NCBI GenBank assembly: GCA_020638975.1
Contig: JACKHN010000014.1
Span: 62,001 to 126,000, forward strand
Direction: 5' to 3'
Length of the DNA stretch: 64,000 nucleotides
From: Planctomycetaceae bacterium
Lineage (GTDB): Bacteria; Planctomycetota; Planctomycetia; Pirellulales; Pirellulaceae
A program made the translations under genes and the position numbers. Under the pieces are notes generated by a model. The model did not search any database and was not told the DNA's origin. It saw nothing but the letters and a program-made list of their open reading frames with translations. Below, in pieces: positions 42,997 to 51,643 of this stretch; within the stretch, counting starts at the first letter, position 1; the number at the start of each line of letters is the position of its first letter.

Positions 42997-44919
42997 TCAA
43001 GGCTGCTTTGTTTCATACGGCCAACGACTCTTCTTTGGAGCCGCGTCTCCCTCTGGCTTGGCGTCGATGGTTGAAATGCTTTCGGCATACACAAGCTTAC
43101 CCGTATAGCCATCGTAGAACTGAATGATCGCTTGCGGTTCGTCGTACGGCACGAACTGATAGCCAACACCTGTGGGCCGGGCGGCTTTCATGATGTTGTT
43201 GATATTGACAATGCCGTAGTAAGTGTTCCGTTGTCGGCTGTAATGAACGTTGTCGGGGAAGCCGGCGACCCACTTGATCTTTACTTTGCGTCCCTCGCTA
43301 TCGAACCAACCACCGAACGGGGGCAGTCCCGCCGTGCCGATCGGATGCCCCGCTGAGTTCAGCGGCCCCACCATAAACTCCCACACGTTGTCGGTGATTT
43401 GAACGCTGAAGGAATTGTGAACGTCTCCGGTAAAGATCATCACCGGCTTTTGAATCGCATCGAGTTCCGGGATCAGCATCTCCCGTTCATGCACGTAACC
43501 GCAGAAACCATCGCCCTTCGACCCGGTGCCGCCTTCGGGTTTGACGTGATAACCCGAGTGATAAATCGTCCAAGGATCGGGCGAAATCACGAAGATGAAG
43601 TCGGCCTTCGATTGTTTCACGCCGTCGATAAACCACTTTCGTTGCACATCGCCGAGGATAAAACGATCAGGATCATGAGCTCGCTTCTCGCCAAAGAACT
43701 TGGACCGTTCGCCACGCGTGTCGAGAAAGAAGAAGTGGCAATTGCCGACCATGCGATCAAAGTAATGATGCGTTCCGATGCTATAAGGTGCTTGGCCGCT
43801 CGCCTTGAACGCCGGAGTCACTCGCAAGTGATGCGCATCGACGACCTCGGCCAAACCATAAACGCCGATATTCACGCCGCCGCGTTCCTTCCTCGTTCGC
43901 TCGTCTCCTTTCATGAAATGGCCGACGTGAATCGTGCTGACTTGCTCCTTTCGAAGCGAGGTGAAGTCAGCTTCCGGATCAAACAAGATATCCTCGCCGC
44001 GCTCGACAGTTGCCGCGCCGAATCGCAACGGTCGCTTTCGGTCTGTTTCATCGTTCGCCCAGCCCGCGTACTGTTGCCACACCGACAGCGCATCATCTCG
44101 CTTCAAGAAGTCGCCGTCGCCCAACCCAATCTCACCACTGCCATCAAGGTTGGAGTTCACCTCGTGATCGTCATACATCGTCATGAACGGAACGTATCGG
44201 AACAGATTCGACATGTTCCTGCCTCGGTCCAAATACAGCTTGTAGTTCGCCGCGTAGCCAGCTCGTGTGCCGTCAAGAACTTCTTCATAGGTGAAGTCAC
44301 CGTTGACAATGTGAAAGGCAATGTCGTCCGCATGTCGTTGAAAGATATTCAGAAAAGATGGCGGATTGGTATAGATGCCCAGCGGGGCGTCTGGCAACAA
44401 CTGACGTGAACAGCATCCGATCGAGAACGCGAAGTTGAAAGTCCCTTCTTGATTGTTCAGCGGATCGTGAAAGCTCGTTTCGTCAGGCAATGTCCTGAAC
44501 GAAGGCCAAGGGCGATCGAACTCCATACGTGTATCGATCAAGCCCTTCGTGTCGATGATACCGTAGTAATAGCGAGTGTTCGGCGTTAGTCCGACGAGGT
44601 CGACGAATCCCGTGTTGTCTGCTTCGGCCAGCGTCTTGAGAACGACCGCAGGACTGTCTTTCGTCAGCGGCGTTGTTGTATCGAAGACAACGCGGCACTC
44701 AAGCGGAAGTTTGCTGCGAATCCAAACCCGCATCGACGTCGCCATTGGCTTGCCGAGCATCGGCCCGTGGGTAATATCGCTGGTGTGGTAAGGCATCACA
44801 TCGTGAGCCACCGGGTCGGGCCACGTAATGCGAGTGAATTGAGCAAAGCCGGGAGAAACACTTCCCATCAGAAGCATTGTCGTGGCGAAGAGGGCTTGAG
44901 CTGGGAAGCGACAGAACAT
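42997..44919 (-). CDS. PhoD-like secreted phosphatase/phosphodiesterase
   Basis: 640 residues from ATG 44919 (MFCRFPAQALFATTMLLMGSVSPGFA, signal peptide); the frame opens at 45060. PhoD-type layout: N-terminal beta domain to about 165, then metallophosphoesterase with FAFSIGCCSRQ, NGDFTYEE, MYDDHEVNSN, ISPDPWTIYHSGYH and FTGDVHNSF. These supply the metal-binding Asp, Asn and His residues. Likely releases phosphate from organic phosphate esters. Divergent from a DUF1501 gene over a 134-base gap. Confidence 0.9.
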   Translation of the reverse strand: MFCRFPAQALFATTMLLMGSVSPGFAQFTRITWPDPVAHDVMPYHTSDITHGPMLGKPMATSMRVWIRSKLPLECRVVFDTTTPLTKDSPAVVLKTLAEADNTGFVDLVGLTPNTRYYYGIIDTKGLIDTRMEFDRPWPSFRTLPDETSFHDPLNNQEGTFNFAFSIGCCSRQLLPDAPLGIYTNPPSFLNIFQRHADDIAFHIVNGDFTYEEVLDGTRAGYAANYKLYLDRGRNMSNLFRYVPFMTMYDDHEVNSNLDGSGEIGLGDGDFLKRDDALSVWQQYAGWANDETDRKRPLRFGAATVERGEDILFDPEADFTSLRKEQVSTIHVGHFMKGDERTRKERGGVNIGVYGLAEVVDAHHLRVTPAFKASGQAPYSIGTHHYFDRMVGNCHFFFLDTRGERSKFFGEKRAHDPDRFILGDVQRKWFIDGVKQSKADFIFVISPDPWTIYHSGYHVKPEGGTGSKGDGFCGYVHEREMLIPELDAIQKPVMIFTGDVHNSFSVQITDNVWEFMVGPLNSAGHPIGTAGLPPFGGWFDSEGRKVKIKWVAGFPDNVHYSRQRNTYYGIVNINNIMKAARPTGVGYQFVPYDEPQAIIQFYDGYTGKLVYAESISTIDAKPEGDAAPKKSRWPYETKQP

Positions 44920-45053
44920 GCGATGCCTCGAAACAGGTTCATGTTGCAAAACGAGTCTTTGCGAAGGTGACGCGTCTTGTTGTAGAATGGGACGTGGGCG
45001 TTTGCGAGTCGCACAACGCGTGAGTTCACTCAGCATAATCGACAGGTTCGAGG

Positions 45054-46475
45054 ATGACACCAGTTCAAAGCCACCTGCAGACCGTTTCGCGACGCGAGTT
45101 GTTCCAGAACCTCGGGAGCGGAATTGGTTCGATTGCGCTCGCCTCGTTGTTGGCGAACGAGTTGCCAGCAGCTTCGGCCTCGTTGAATCCGCTTGCGCCT
45201 AAGACGCCGCACTTTGCAGCCAAGGCAAAGAACGTCATCTTCTTACACATGGTTGGCGCGCCGTCTCACCTGGACTTGTTCGAGAACAAGCCAGCGCTGC
45301 AAGAGAACGATGGCAAGCCATGCCCCGACGAGTTGCTGGAAGGCCAACGCTTTGCGTTCCTTCGCGGTCATCCCAAACTGCTGGGGACAGAGTTCAAATT
45401 CAAACGACACGGCCAATCAGGACTTGAACTCTCCGAGTTATTACCGCATCTGGCGACCGTCGCCGATGACATCTGTATGATCAAGTCGCTGCATACCGAA
45501 CACTTCAATCACGCCCCGGCGCAGCTCTTCTTTCAGACGGGCTTCGGTCGCTTCGGTCGGCCAACGATCGGATCGTGGGCAAACTATGGACTGGGCAGCG
45601 AGAATCAGGATTTGCCCGGTTTCGTCGTGTTGATTACGGGCTCGGTGGCTGGCGCAGGCAACAGCCTATGGGGCAGCGGCTTTTTGCCAACCGTATATCA
45701 AGGCGTCGAATTCCGTAGTCAAGGCGATCCGGTTCTGTTTCTGTCGAATCCGGATGGCATCGACGCCGCTGGCAGGCGACGCATTGTTGACAGCATCAAC
45801 AAGCTGAACGGAGCACAACTTGCCGACGTCGGTGATCCGGAGATCGCGACGCGGATCAGTCAGTACGAGATGGCGTATCGGATGCAAACCAGCGTTCCCG
45901 AACTGATGGACATCGCGCAAGAGCCGCAGAGCATTCACGACATGTACGGAACGCAGCCCGGCAAGACCAGCTTTGCGAATAACTGTCTGCTCGCGAGGCG
46001 GTTGGTTGAACGAGGTGTTCGGTTCGTGCAGTTATTCGACGAAGGCTGGGATCATCACGGCAGTGTCTTTAGCGCGTTGCCGAAGAAGTGCGAACAGGTC
46101 GATCAGCCGATTGCCGCGCTGCTCAAAGATCTGAAGCAACGCGGTTTGCTCGATGAAACGCTGGTTGTGTGGGGTGCCGAGTTTGGCCGCACGCCGCTGC
46201 TGCAAGCCGATCGCGAGAAGGCTGGCCGCGACCACCACAAGGACGCGTATTGTGTCTGGATGGCCGGTGGCGGGTCGAAAGGTGGTACGACGATCGGCAA
46301 GACGGACGAACTTGGTTATTTCCCCGTGGAGGACAGTGTCCACGTCAACGACTTTCACGCCACGCTGTTGCATCTGTTGGGATTGAATCACGAGAAGCTG
46401 ACCTACAAGTTCCAAGGCCGCAACTTCCGCCTGACCGATGTCGCCGGACAGGTTGTCACGAAGGTGCTGGCATGA
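45054..46475 (+). CDS. DUF1501 family secreted protein
   Basis: 473 residues with a Tat-like signal (VSRRELFQNLGSGIGSIALASLL). DUF1501 blocks: VIFLHMVGAPSHLDLFENKPAL, KFKRHGQSGLELSELLPHLATVADDICMIKSLHTEHFNHAPAQ, FVQLFDEGWDHHG and LVVWGAEFGRTPLLQ, ending GRNFRLTDVAGQVVTKVLA. No DUF1549/DUF1553 partner is next to it, which is unusual; the neighbouring phosphatase gene is divergent. Confidence 0.93.
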   Translation: MTPVQSHLQTVSRRELFQNLGSGIGSIALASLLANELPAASASLNPLAPKTPHFAAKAKNVIFLHMVGAPSHLDLFENKPALQENDGKPCPDELLEGQRFAFLRGHPKLLGTEFKFKRHGQSGLELSELLPHLATVADDICMIKSLHTEHFNHAPAQLFFQTGFGRFGRPTIGSWANYGLGSENQDLPGFVVLITGSVAGAGNSLWGSGFLPTVYQGVEFRSQGDPVLFLSNPDGIDAAGRRRIVDSINKLNGAQLADVGDPEIATRISQYEMAYRMQTSVPELMDIAQEPQSIHDMYGTQPGKTSFANNCLLARRLVERGVRFVQLFDEGWDHHGSVFSALPKKCEQVDQPIAALLKDLKQRGLLDETLVVWGAEFGRTPLLQADREKAGRDHHKDAYCVWMAGGGSKGGTTIGKTDELGYFPVEDSVHVNDFHATLLHLLGLNHEKLTYKFQGRNFRLTDVAGQVVTKVLA

Positions 46476-46899
46476 GCCTACGCCAATCTGGCTAGTCCGG
46501 TCGTCGTTTACGGAGACGCCGGAACATTTTCTTCAGAGCGACTCGGACGATGATGCTGTGACTTCTCATGTTGCTCGCTACCCAGCCTCTGAATGCTGAC
46601 GTCAGACCGCTAGTGCGCAGGCTCGCAGTATCGTGAACTTCACGGATGCGGAGCTTACGGAACGAGAAGCGATCGGCAAAGCATCCGAGAACCTTGACGT
46701 TCCGATGCTACTCACGGTGTCCTATCGCTACGCGGTCGTAACTCTCCCAAGCCACGTTACAATCACCAACTTGAAAAGCATGGAGAACACTTCCGCCGAT
46801 AATCGGATCTGCGACTCCGGAGCCACGTTGGGACGTGTGCTGTTCCGAGATCGACAGCTTTCTAAGAATGGCACGATTGGTTGTGCCGGCATTGCCCGA
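46476..46899. other. degenerate region 5' of thioredoxin-like remnant
   Basis: About 420 bases. A frame from 46633 is open and continues into the thioredoxin-like fragment, but its first 90 residues show no family pattern, so the N-terminal part of that gene appears scrambled or lost. Confidence 0.4.
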
Positions 46900-47230
46900 T
46901 CTCATTCGTCGGCAGCCGAGAAACCCTTTGCAATGCTTGGTGTTAACGGCGATGAAGATCGCGAAACTCTCAAACTCACAATGCTTGAAGAACAGATCAT
47001 CTGGCGCAGTTGGTGGGACCAAGGAAAGATCGATGGCCCCACATACGACTTGGCCGATCCAGAAACGCCCCGCGATCCTCATTCTGGATGCAACCGGGCG
47101 AATTCGCTACGAGAACCTTTCTCCCGAAAATGTTGATGCTGCGATTGATGAGTTGCTTGCCGCGTCGCCAAAACGGCAACCAATCAAAAAGAGCGAAAGT
47201 CCCATCCGGGTGTGCACTCCGATTCGCTAA
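46900..47230 (+). pseudogene. frameshifted C-terminal fragment of a TlpA/thioredoxin-like protein
   Basis: Frame 1 reads AEKPFAMLGVNGDEDRETLK and IIWRSWWDQG up to about 47040; the continuation WPIQKRPAILILDATGRIRYENL and VDAAIDELLA is in another frame from about 47051. Together they match the C-terminal half of planctomycete redoxin/TlpA proteins (KPFALLGVNSD..., then WxxxxxPxIYVLD.KGVIRYKN). The CxxC-bearing N-terminal half is absent. A frameshift between 47040 and 47051 plus the missing active site indicate a dead gene. Confidence 0.75.
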
Positions 47231-47312
47231 TCACGAATCAACGCTACACTGGTATGACGAATGCTCGCAACCGCAAGCTATTTGACCGAGACCTCGATCC
47301 ACCAACAGTGAC

Positions 47313-48269
47313 ATGCCAATCCAATGGTTTCCGGGCCACATGCATAAGGCTCGGCTTGAAATCCAAGCGGCGCTGCCCAAAGTCGATGTAGTCATTGAAG
47401 TGCTCGACGCGCGGATTCCTTATTCCAGCGAAAATCCGATGCTGGCCGAGCTTCTGGGCGACAAGCCCTGTTTGAAAGTGTTGACGAAGAGCGACCTCGC
47501 GGATGAAGCACAGACAAAAGCCTGGCAAGACTATTTGGAGCGAACTGCCAGTGTGCGGGCTCAGGCCGTCACGAAAGAGGACGTGTCGACGATTCGTCGA
47601 TTGACTTCGGTCGCCTCAAACATGGTTCCCCACCGCCACGGCAAGACCGTGCGGGCCATGATTGTCGGAATTCCGAATGTCGGAAAGTCGACGATCATTA
47701 ACTGCTTGGCCGGACGAAAGATCGCCAAGACGGGCAACACGCCGGCGGTGACAAAACGACAGCAACGAGTCAACCTAGACGACGGCATCGCGCTGCTCGA
47801 CACACCCGGAGTACTGTGGCCCAATGTCCATAACGTGAACAGCGGCTATCGTCTGGCGTTGCTCGGTTCGATCAAAGAAACCGCCATGGATTATGCCGAA
47901 GTCGGATTCTTCGGAGCCCGCGCTATGCTCGAACTCCATCCGGATCGACTCGTCGAGCGGTACGGTTTGGAGTCGCTTCCCGAGACCGACTTGGAGGTGA
48001 TCGAATCGCTCGGACGCAGGCGAGGCTGTCTGGGAAGAAGTGGCGTCGTTGACATCGATCGCGCCAGCCGGATTCTCGTTACGGAAGTTCGCTCCGGTGG
48101 ACTTGGTCGCTTGACGCTCGAAACTCCGGCGATGATGGAGCAGGAGAAGATCGACACAGCCGCCGAGATCGCCAAGAAAGAAGAGAAATCCAAGCAGCGC
48201 GACCTGAAACGGAAACAGAAGTTTCTTGATCAACAGCGTGCGAAACGGAAATCTCGCGAGATGGATTGA
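47313..48269 (+). CDS. RbgA/YlqF ribosome-biogenesis GTPase
   Basis: 318 residues starting MPIQWFPGHMHKARLEI. Circularly permuted GTPase order: G4 TKSD (about 62) precedes G1 GIPNVGKST (about 122) and G3 DTPG (about 165). The family binds the large ribosomal subunit and drives late 50S assembly. The C-terminal 45 residues are a Lys/Glu/Arg-rich helix. Confidence 0.93.
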   Translation: MPIQWFPGHMHKARLEIQAALPKVDVVIEVLDARIPYSSENPMLAELLGDKPCLKVLTKSDLADEAQTKAWQDYLERTASVRAQAVTKEDVSTIRRLTSVASNMVPHRHGKTVRAMIVGIPNVGKSTIINCLAGRKIAKTGNTPAVTKRQQRVNLDDGIALLDTPGVLWPNVHNVNSGYRLALLGSIKETAMDYAEVGFFGARAMLELHPDRLVERYGLESLPETDLEVIESLGRRRGCLGRSGVVDIDRASRILVTEVRSGGLGRLTLETPAMMEQEKIDTAAEIAKKEEKSKQRDLKRKQKFLDQQRAKRKSREMD

Positions 48270-48273
48270 AAGC

Positions 48274-49218
48274 TCACTCCGATGGCGAATGATCGACGTC
48301 AACGGGATCTGCTTTCGGTCGCAGCAACCACATCCCGCCCGCCTGGACGCTTTCAAGCAGCAACGTCAACGGCATTGCTTCGTTCTGTTGTGTTTCCACA
48401 TTGTGATAATGGACATCATTGACGATCTTGACGCGGCGTAGCCGGATTATTTGCCCAGAGTCCACTAAGTAATAGAGCCGGTGCTTCGGCAGTCCCGGGC
48501 TGAACTTGGCCGTCTTCTGCTTCGGATCGGTGCCTGCAATCTCAACCGTCAACTCCGCTTCCACATCGAAAAACCGTTTTACGATTGCTTCTTTCCGTTC
48601 GGCCTCGGCTGCGCTGAACGCTTCCAGGAATCCAGCAGGCAACGCAGTTAGTTTCCGTACCACAGAAACGCGCGATCCCGAGCTCGACGACTCCTCGCGA
48701 TTCGCTCTCGCCTTTCGCTTTTCAAGTGTAAGGTGAATATCCAGCGCCTCGACGAGCCTTCTAAATTGGTTCTCCGCGGGAGAAATACGAGTACCAATTG
48801 GATTGTGATAGCCCTTCTTTTGTTGCAGTTCGCGCATGGCGCGGCGACGAGCAGAATCGTCCTCGCTCTGACGGACGCGACGTTCCCATTCCGATTTCTT
48901 GCGGCTAAAACCTGCTTGAGCCTGCCTGATCTGCTTGGTCGCTTCCTCGGCATCCCCCTTGAAAAAGAGCCTGCCCGCTGCGTGAACCAGCGCCCTTTCA
49001 TCGTTCAGCGGAATCGACTCCATTCGCAACGTTCCGGAACTTTGAATTGTCACCCAGACCTTGAGATGAATGCTCTGAATCGCGGAAGTCAAGTTCATGA
49101 ACGCGCCTTCGTCGACCTGCATCACGCTGGCGGAGATCGTCTCGTTTGCTTGCGCGGCGGATGGGCCGGTGTCAGGGCCCCGAAGTGGTTCGGGCTGTGT
49201 CACGGGCAGAGCTTTCAA
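48274..49218 (-). CDS. hypothetical protein with charged helical middle
   Basis: Up to 314 residues. The nominal start at 49218 is TTG with a poorly spaced ribosome site; ATG 49098 (MNLTSAIQSIHLKVWVT) preceded by GAAGG is a likely alternative, giving 274 residues. The middle (about 95–160) is strongly basic and helical (QQKKGYHNPIGTRISPAENQF), and the C-terminal 80 residues are beta-rich with GLPKHRLYYLVDSGQIIRLRRVKIVNDV. No family recognised. Convergent with rbgA, four bases apart. Confidence 0.65.
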   Translation of the reverse strand: MKALPVTQPEPLRGPDTGPSAAQANETISASVMQVDEGAFMNLTSAIQSIHLKVWVTIQSSGTLRMESIPLNDERALVHAAGRLFFKGDAEEATKQIRQAQAGFSRKKSEWERRVRQSEDDSARRRAMRELQQKKGYHNPIGTRISPAENQFRRLVEALDIHLTLEKRKARANREESSSSGSRVSVVRKLTALPAGFLEAFSAAEAERKEAIVKRFFDVEAELTVEIAGTDPKQKTAKFSPGLPKHRLYYLVDSGQIIRLRRVKIVNDVHYHNVETQQNEAMPLTLLLESVQAGGMWLLRPKADPVDVDHSPSE

Positions 49219-49301
49219 CCTTTACAGAAGGGAGCGTTTCCATCTTGCAGGAGGCTACGACCAACCCAGATTGCTGAGTTTTCCGGCGTAGCCGGTATTA
49301 G

Positions 49302-49391
49302 GCCCGTGCTTTTTAGCACGGGTTTGCATTGGGTTGGAGTACAGGCTTTCGCCTGCTCCGTTCAGCCTGAAGGCTGTACTCCAACCCAATG
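49302..49391. repeat. two adjacent hairpins (family J)
   Basis: A short stem CCCGTGC/GCACGGG around TTTTTA (49303–49322) is followed by a long one: CATTGGGTTGGAGTACAGGC from 49327 paired with the complement ending at 49391. Located between two minus-strand genes. Confidence 0.8.
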
Positions 49392-49437
49392 ATCGAAACC
49401 TGACTCGGCATTAGTATCGGCGATGCCGCAGCATCAA

Positions 49438-50160
49438 CTAGCCGGGCAAGATCGCGTTGTGGTAGATTTCCTGCACATCCTCGCAGTCGTTCAGCAAGTT
49501 GATGAACTTCTCGAACAGCGGCACGTCGGCGGCGCTGATCTGCTTGGTTGCCTGCGGCACGAAGGATATTTCTTGGACTTCTAATTCCGTATCGGGGAAC
49601 GCTTCCAGCAACGCGGTTTTGGCTTTGTAAAATTCGGAGGCGGGAGCGAACAAGGTAATTCGACCATCCTTGCACTCGACATCGTCAACATCGACTTCCG
49701 CTTCCAACATTGCTTCCAAGACTTGTTCCGAGTTGTCTCCCTTGAAAGACAAGATTGCCAACTGGTCAAACATATGTGCGACAGAACCAGTCGGTCCCAA
49801 CTTGGAGCCGGTCTTGGTAAAGCAATTGCGAACGTCGGTAATGGTGCGGTTGTTATTATCGGTCAAGCAGTCGACGATGATCGAGCAACCGCCCGGGCCA
49901 AAGCCTTCGTAGCGGGCGGACACATAGTCTTCACCGCCCCCGCCGCGGGCCTTTTCCAATGCCTTTTCGATCACGTGGGCGGGTACCTGGTCGCGTTTGG
50001 CCTTGTCGATCAGATTCCGTAACACCGGGTTGAGATCGGGGTCCGGTACACCACTTTTGGCAGCCACATACAGCTGTGTGCCGTATTTGGAATAAAGCTT
50101 GGACTTCTGGCCTGCCGTCTTGAGGATCGACATCTTGCGGTTTTCGAAGCTTCTACCCAT
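49438..50160 (-). CDS. YebC/PmpR family (TACO1-like) protein
   Basis: 240 residues starting MGRSFENRKMSILKTAGQKSKLYSKYG. Family blocks: AAKSGVPDPDLNPVLRNLIDKAKRDQVPAHVIEKALEKARG, YEGFGPGGCSIIVDCLTDN and FTKTGSKLGPTGSVAHMFD. YebC proteins act as transcription regulators and/or ease ribosome stalling at proline stretches, as TACO1 does in mitochondria. The N terminus is closer to the YeeN-type short branch. Confidence 0.93.
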   Translation of the reverse strand: MGRSFENRKMSILKTAGQKSKLYSKYGTQLYVAAKSGVPDPDLNPVLRNLIDKAKRDQVPAHVIEKALEKARGGGGEDYVSARYEGFGPGGCSIIVDCLTDNNNRTITDVRNCFTKTGSKLGPTGSVAHMFDQLAILSFKGDNSEQVLEAMLEAEVDVDDVECKDGRITLFAPASEFYKAKTALLEAFPDTELEVQEISFVPQATKQISAADVPLFEKFINLLNDCEDVQEIYHNAILPG

Positions 50161-50252
50161 GGAGAGTATCTTTTCCCTGATTACAGTTTGGTTGGGGCCG
50201 TTCCATCAGTTCTATCTCACATCCGTGTTTATCCAAGTGGGACGGACAGGAC

Positions 50253-50353
50253 CGTAGTGGTACACTTTGCCGCAAGTCGGGCTCTCCTGCCCGACAAAAG
50301 ACGGCCAAGAGTGGCCGTCCTACTTTCCGGGATTTCAAACTGTAACACCACCG
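50253..50353. repeat. hairpin repeat family C, copy 2
   Basis: CGTAGTGGTACACTTTGCCG... to ...AAACTGTAACACCACCG, matching copy 1 at 14493–14609 across the whole interior (CTCCTGCCCGACAAAAG, CGGCCAAGAGTG, CCGT-CTACT). Same orientation as copy 1, 36 kb away. Confidence 0.87.
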
Positions 50354-50471
50354 ACAGGACCGCGCAGTACGAGAATATTCGCATCGACTGCCCGTATTAT
50401 CAAGGACCCGCGAGAAGGAAGAGGATCGCCTTGAAATCGAACTCATAAGGCGTCGGCGACTACGCCGGAGG

Positions 50472-50723
50472 TTATTTGCAGCCGCGTGAAACCGCCAGCG
50501 GCGCGCCGTCATTCCCAGCACCGGAGGCTCCGCCCAAAATGAACTCCGCTTTATAACCAAGTTCAGCGATGGTCGCGGTCAGATTCTCGATTGTGCTCTG
50601 CTTCGAATCGCAAGTCACAAACAACGAATCGAGGTCTTCCTCCGCTTCCAGTTCTCGCTCTGACTCACCTTCCACCGACTCGGCACTGTCAAACTCTAAC
50701 AGAGCCTGTTTGACCTCATTCTG
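50472..50723 (-). pseudogene. possible fragment of a heavy-metal-associated (HMA) domain protein
   Basis: The frame from 50723 to 50472 (preceded by an in-frame TGA at 50724–50726) reads NEVKQALLEFDSAESVEGES, then LFVTCDSKQSTIENLTATIA and ELGYKAEFILGG. The VKxALxxFDxxxSVE...VTCD...TIxxLxxxIAxLGYKAE spacing resembles an HMA metal-binding domain, but the CxxC metal site that should precede it is missing. Weak call. Confidence 0.35.
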
Positions 50724-50948
50724 TCAGTCGCCTCACATGATTTGCAAGCTGTTGTTCATGCCAGCTAAATGGAACGTGGCCTCAGTCGGAGTCGATGATT
50801 CCACGCGTGGTCCAGATCAGTGCGTTCAGACCACGGACGGCGAAGCTCAAATGCTAGCCATCAAAGTAAGCGTCGGTTAGCCGGACGGAGCGGGGCGTCC
50901 GACGTACATTTGGTTGCGGCGAAGCCGTGTAGGATAGCCGTAGTTCCC

Positions 50949-51283
50949 CAGGGCTTTTAACATGTTTAGGACGACCATTGAGTGGTGGTTATGCTGGGAG
51001 AATAAGCCCGATAGGGCTGACACAACCCTTGCCGGGGCTGTAAAGCCCCCGTTGCTAACACCCAACTCGGCCAAGCCCCGATAGGGGCGACACAGGTGGT
51101 GAGGTGTGAAGTGTGCCGCCCCTATTGGGGCTTTCAGCACATATCGCAAATGATTCCAGGGCTTTACAGCCCCGGCAGAGGTTGTTGCGACCCTCCGGGC
51201 CGGTGAGACTATGCTCGGCTCCAAAGATGTTAAAAGCCCTGGCCGTAGATCCCCCTCCCAGGTTCAAAAAGTGAAAGGCCCTG
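50949..51283. repeat. large nested inverted-repeat element (family K)
   Basis: Outer arms CAGGGCTTTTAACATGTTTA (50949) and ...AGATGTTAAAAGCCCTG (to 51241). Nested inside are GCCGGGGCTGTAAAGCCC near 51033 and GGGCTTTACAGCCCCGGC near 51160, and AAGCCCCGATAGGGGCGACA near 51076 with CGCCCCTATTGGGGCTT near 51118. A second right end, GTGAAAGGCCCTG, closes at 51283. No gene is inside. Confidence 0.85.
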
Positions 51284-51393
51284 ATTACACTCGGTCTTCA
51301 TAAGGCCACTCCTTGGATGCGTTGAAAGATGCTTGAGCAAACACCTATTCGACACCCGTAGTGCGTTTGCTTGATATTCAGTGAGGAATACGC

Positions 51394-51525
51394 ACTAGTG
51401 CTGTGTTACCGCTAAGAATTCGGGTTGTAGACATTAGCCGTTTGGGCGTTAGCCGCGGTTGTTGTGAGGGAACCGTGGCTAACGCCAAAACGGCTAATCC
51501 TAAAATCAAGCTGAATCGTAGCGCA
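51394..51525. repeat. inverted-repeat element family H, copy 2, with inner hairpin G
   Basis: CTAGTGCTGTGTTACCGCTA starts as in copy 1 (32757). Inside it, a different hairpin, ATTAGCCGTTTGGGCGTTAG from 51433 with its imperfect complement to 51498, replaces the copy 1 interior. The right arm (AAAATCAAGCTGAATCGTAG) is diverged. Confidence 0.72.
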
Positions 51526-51643
51526 AGCGACTGTCGCGGCCTAATTCCCAGGGAATCTTGACGAAAGAACGCTGCACTTACCCAAAGACTGCTCTAGACT
51601 CGCTTTGACGTCAATAGATCTGAGCTGAGAGGATTGGAATGCA

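Noticed and set aside
43399..44409. 336-codon plus-strand open frame
   Set aside because: Antisense of the PhoD-like gene; no ribosome site and no family pattern.
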